A DNA stretch of 7,664 bases, taken from NCBI GenBank assembly GCA_900549245.1, contig URNQ01000080.1:1-7664 (forward strand). The letters are read 5' to 3'. Shown here in pieces: positions 5,539 to 7,664 of the stretch (its first letter is position 1; every line of letters starts with the position of its first letter). The position numbers and the translations under genes were made by a program. Origin of the DNA: an uncultured Collinsella sp. Its GTDB lineage: Bacteria > Actinomycetota > Coriobacteriia > Coriobacteriales > Coriobacteriaceae. Below the pieces are notes generated by a model, which was not told where the DNA came from, did no database searches, and saw nothing but the letters and a program-made list of their open reading frames with translations.

Positions 5539-5558
5539 ATATGAGCAAGTGTTCATAC
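5539..5558. promoter_or_regulatory. Third ArsR/SmtB operator, upstream of the ATPase
   Basis: ATATGAGCAAGTGTTCATAC agrees at 16 of 20 positions with the operator ATATGAGCGCATGTTCATAT read from the arsR promoter. The only differences are the three central bases and the last one. It ends 8 nt before the Shine-Dalgarno GGGAGG (5567-5572). TTATAT (5537-5542) with TTGCCG (5513-5518, 18 nt away) is a possible but weak promoter overlapped by this operator. Confidence 0.78.
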
Positions 5559-5580
5559 ACTCAAATGGGAGGTTTGAATC

Positions 5581-7500
5581 ATGGCAGCCGCCGATCCCAA
5601 AAAGAAAAAGAAGAAGCGCAAGAAGAAAGAGTCCCTTGAGCACAAGCGCAACCGCATCCTGGTAGCACTGGGCATTTTTGCCGTTGTTTATGCCCTCGAC
5701 GAGCTCGGCGCCCTCACTATCGCATTTGGGAAGCCCGGCAACATCTACGCCAGCTTCGCGCTGTTCCTCGTGCCGTTTTTGATTGCCGGCTACGACGTAC
5801 TGCAAAAGGCATTCAATAACATCCGCCGCGGCAAGGCCTTCGACGAGAGTTTCCTTATGGCAGGCCCCGACCCCGCCCCCCACATGGCCGAAGGCGCCGC
5901 CGTCATGCTTTTCTACCAGGTCGGCGAGCTGTTCCAGGCATACGCCGTGGGCAAGAGCCGCAAGTCGATCAGTGCCATGATGGACATCGCGCCCGACTAC
6001 GCTAACGTCGAGCAGCCCGACGGCACGCTCGAGCAAGTCTTCCCCGATGACATCGCCGTCGGCACTGTCATCGTCGTCAAGCCCGGCGAGCGCGTGCCTA
6101 TCGACGGCGTCATCGTCGAGGGCGAGACGCAGCTCGACACCGCCGCCCTCACCGGCGAATCGGTCCCCCGCCCCGCCAAGTCCGGCGACGATATCATCAG
6201 CGGCTGCATCAACATGACAGGTCTCATCCACGTGCGCACCACCAAGCCCTTTGGCGAGTCCACCGTCGCACGCGTCCTGGAGCTCGTGGAAAACGCCAGC
6301 GAGAAGAAGGCACGCACCGAGAACTTCATCACGCGCTTTGCCCGCGTCTACACGCCCGCCGTCACCGGCGCTGCCGCGGTGCTCGTGCTCGGCGGCGGCT
6401 TGGTCACCGGCGCCTGGTCCGACTGGATCCTGCGCGGCCTGACCTTCCTGGTCGTCAGCTGCCCGTGCGCGTTGGTGATCAGCGTGCCGCTCAGTTTCTT
6501 TGGCGGCATCGGCGGTGCGTCCAAGCTGGGCGTTCTCATCAAGGGCTCCAACTACCTCGAGACGCTCGCCGACGTGGACACCATCGTCTTCGACAAAACG
6601 GGCACCCTCACCAACGGCACGTTCTCAGTCGTCGCGGTGCACCCCGAGGCTGGCTATACCGAGCAGTCGCTGCTCGAAGTCGCAGCCCTTGCTGAGTCGT
6701 TCTCCGATCACCCCATCGCGCAGTCCGTGCGCGACGCCTACCAGGGCGAGGTCGACCCCAAGCGCGTGAGCGACTCCGCCAACGACGCGGGCCACGGCGT
6801 GACGGCAACCATCGACGGCAAGCACGTCGTCGTTGGCAACGCCAAGATGCTCGCCGCGGCCGGCGTTGAAGCACCGGACTGTGAGGTTGTCGGCACGATC
6901 CTCCACGTGCTCGTTGACGGCGTGTACGCCGGCCACATCGTGATTGCAGACACCGTTAAGGCCGATGCGGAGCAAACGATTCGCGACCTGCATGCCGCCG
7001 GTATCAACCGCACCGTCATGCTCACGGGCGACCGCGAGGAAGTTGCAGCGTCTGTGGCCAAGCAACTCGGTCTCGACGAGTTCCACGCGCAGCTCCTGCC
7101 GGGCGACAAGGTCGAGCGCGTTGAGGCGCTACTCGCGGCCGAAAGTGGCAAGGGCAAGCTCGCCTTTGTCGGCGACGGTATCAACGACGCTCCTGTGCTT
7201 ACGCGCGCCGATGTGGGCATTGCCATGGGCGCCATGGGCTCCGACGCCGCGATCGAGGCCGCCGACGTGGTGCTGATGGACGACAAGCCGTCCAACATTT
7301 CCCGCGCGATCCGCGTGGCGCGCAAGACCATGTCGATTGTTTGGCAGAACATAATCTTTGCGCTGGGCATTAAGCTGCTGATCCTTGTGCTGGCAGCGCT
7401 GGGTATCGCCAATATGTGGCTTGCCGTCTTTGGCGACGTAGGCGTGGCGATCATCGCCATCCTGAACGCCATGCGCGCGATGGGTGTCAAGAACCTGTAG
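5581..7500 (+). CDS. zntA: P1B-type Zn/Cd/Pb-translocating ATPase lacking HMA domain and M1 helix
   Basis: This 639-residue P-type ATPase pumps metal ions outward using ATP. Visible motifs: TGES (191-194, actuator), CPC (294-296, M4 metal site), DKTGT (338-342, phosphorylated D338), HP (377-378), TGD (482-484) and GDGINDAP (531-538). K598 in GIKLL and D619 in FGDVG, together with the CPC, match the transport residues of the Zn/Cd/Pb class (P1B-2, ZntA). E104 corresponds to the conserved M2 Glu. The N-terminus has no HMA domain; instead residues 7-16 are nine Lys and one Arg. Two hydrophobic segments follow (about 26-45 and 55-72). After FDESFLM (87-93), where relatives have a hydrophobic helix of the TIATIGA..GEY type, there is only AGPDPAPH, so helix M1 seems missing; the pump may be altered or inactive. 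GGGAGG is 8 nt from the ATG. It is the last gene of the cassette, with an ArsR operator just upstream. Confidence 0.93.
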   Translation: MAAADPKKKKKKRKKKESLEHKRNRILVALGIFAVVYALDELGALTIAFGKPGNIYASFALFLVPFLIAGYDVLQKAFNNIRRGKAFDESFLMAGPDPAPHMAEGAAVMLFYQVGELFQAYAVGKSRKSISAMMDIAPDYANVEQPDGTLEQVFPDDIAVGTVIVVKPGERVPIDGVIVEGETQLDTAALTGESVPRPAKSGDDIISGCINMTGLIHVRTTKPFGESTVARVLELVENASEKKARTENFITRFARVYTPAVTGAAAVLVLGGGLVTGAWSDWILRGLTFLVVSCPCALVISVPLSFFGGIGGASKLGVLIKGSNYLETLADVDTIVFDKTGTLTNGTFSVVAVHPEAGYTEQSLLEVAALAESFSDHPIAQSVRDAYQGEVDPKRVSDSANDAGHGVTATIDGKHVVVGNAKMLAAAGVEAPDCEVVGTILHVLVDGVYAGHIVIADTVKADAEQTIRDLHAAGINRTVMLTGDREEVAASVAKQLGLDEFHAQLLPGDKVERVEALLAAESGKGKLAFVGDGINDAPVLTRADVGIAMGAMGSDAAIEAADVVLMDDKPSNISRAIRVARKTMSIVWQNIIFALGIKLLILVLAALGIANMWLAVFGDVGVAIIAILNAMRAMGVKNL

Positions 7501-7556
7501 CGCTCGTGGTCCCTCCGGCCGGGGCCGGGCTTGGTTTTGAAAACGTCCTCGCGCAT

Positions 7557-7603
7557 GAGGCCCGTCTTTCCTGCTCCTGCGGAGCAACGGAAAGGCGGGC
7601 CTC
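7557..7603 (+). other. Long GC-rich hairpin downstream of the ATPase
   Basis: GAGGCCCG (7557-7564), CTTTCC (7566-7571) and GCTCC (7573-7577) pair in order with GGAGC (7581-7585), GGAAAG (7589-7594) and CGGGCCTC (7596-7603), interrupted by small internal loops. The apex is TGC. No U-tract follows, so it is probably an RNA-stabilising or accessory structure ahead of the terminator at 7616. Confidence 0.6.
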
Positions 7604-7615
7604 GCGCTGTGAACT

Positions 7616-7654
7616 GCCTCCCATTTCTTGGACATGAGAAATGGGAGGCTTTTT
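7616..7654 (+). terminator. Strong Rho-independent terminator of the metal-efflux cassette
   Basis: GCCTCCCATTTCT (7616-7628) and AGAAATGGGAGGC (7637-7649) form a perfect 13-bp stem with an 8-nt loop, followed by TTTTT (7650-7654). It lies 115 nt after the ATPase stop and no gene intervenes. Confidence 0.92.
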
Positions 7655-7664
7655 ATGCGTGTCG

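Noticed and set aside
5239..6231. 330-codon minus-strand open frame across the HMA gene and the ATPase start
   Set aside because: It spans two well-supported plus-strand genes and the gap between them, and has no RBS or family resemblance.
6738..7556. 272-codon minus-strand open frame opposite the ATPase
   Set aside because: Ser/Thr/Ala-rich antisense product of the ATPase C-terminal half; no domain.

Overview
The window looks like chromosomal DNA from a high-GC actinobacterium. The protein style (Coriobacteriia-like AbiEi/Vsr-type protein, split zinc ATPase cassette, GC-rich third codon positions) suggests Collinsella or a close relative. That placement is an inference from general familiarity, not a database match.

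Layout, left to right. (1) The 3' part of a YaiI/YqxD (DUF188) gene on +, closed by a clear intrinsic terminator. (2) Convergent to it, a minus-strand membrane permease of the 10-TM heavy-metal exporter type (PF11449-like), with a strongly His-rich central loop and its own terminator. (3) A divergent intergenic region with a promoter for the permease and four copies of a TAGTTNNCC-type half-site in two inverted pairs. (4) A plus-strand DEDDh 3'-5' exonuclease with an unrecognised ~130-residue N-terminal region. (5) A lower-GC island (about 2940-4756) with a solo 396-residue protein that resembles an AbiEi-type middle region joined to a Vsr/DUF559-like nuclease fold, followed by non-coding DNA carrying a 23-bp inverted repeat pair. 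(6) A zinc/cadmium-type detoxification cassette on +: an ArsR/SmtB sensor, a separate 72-residue HMA metal-binding protein, and a P1B-type ATPase with no HMA domain of its own. The cassette ends at a strong terminator.

How the genes work together. The ArsR-family protein carries the complete alpha5 metal-site pattern (Asp-x-His-x10-His-x2-Glu) known from SmtB-type zinc sensors. Three related operator palindromes lie in the cassette, two over the arsR promoter and one just before the ATPase, so the sensor probably controls both its own transcript and the ATPase. The small HMA protein probably does the work of the N-terminal metal-binding domain that the ATPase lacks. The permease at the left is a second likely metal transporter, but its promoter has a different operator motif and so probably answers to another regulator.

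Most unusual points: the ATPase seems to lack the first conserved P1B core helix (M1), replaced by a short Pro-rich stretch; its HMA domain is split off while its N-terminus is a run of lysines; the divergent region has a four-half-site operator array; and the AbiEi/Vsr-like gene stands alone in a low-GC patch without a visible ribosome binding site.
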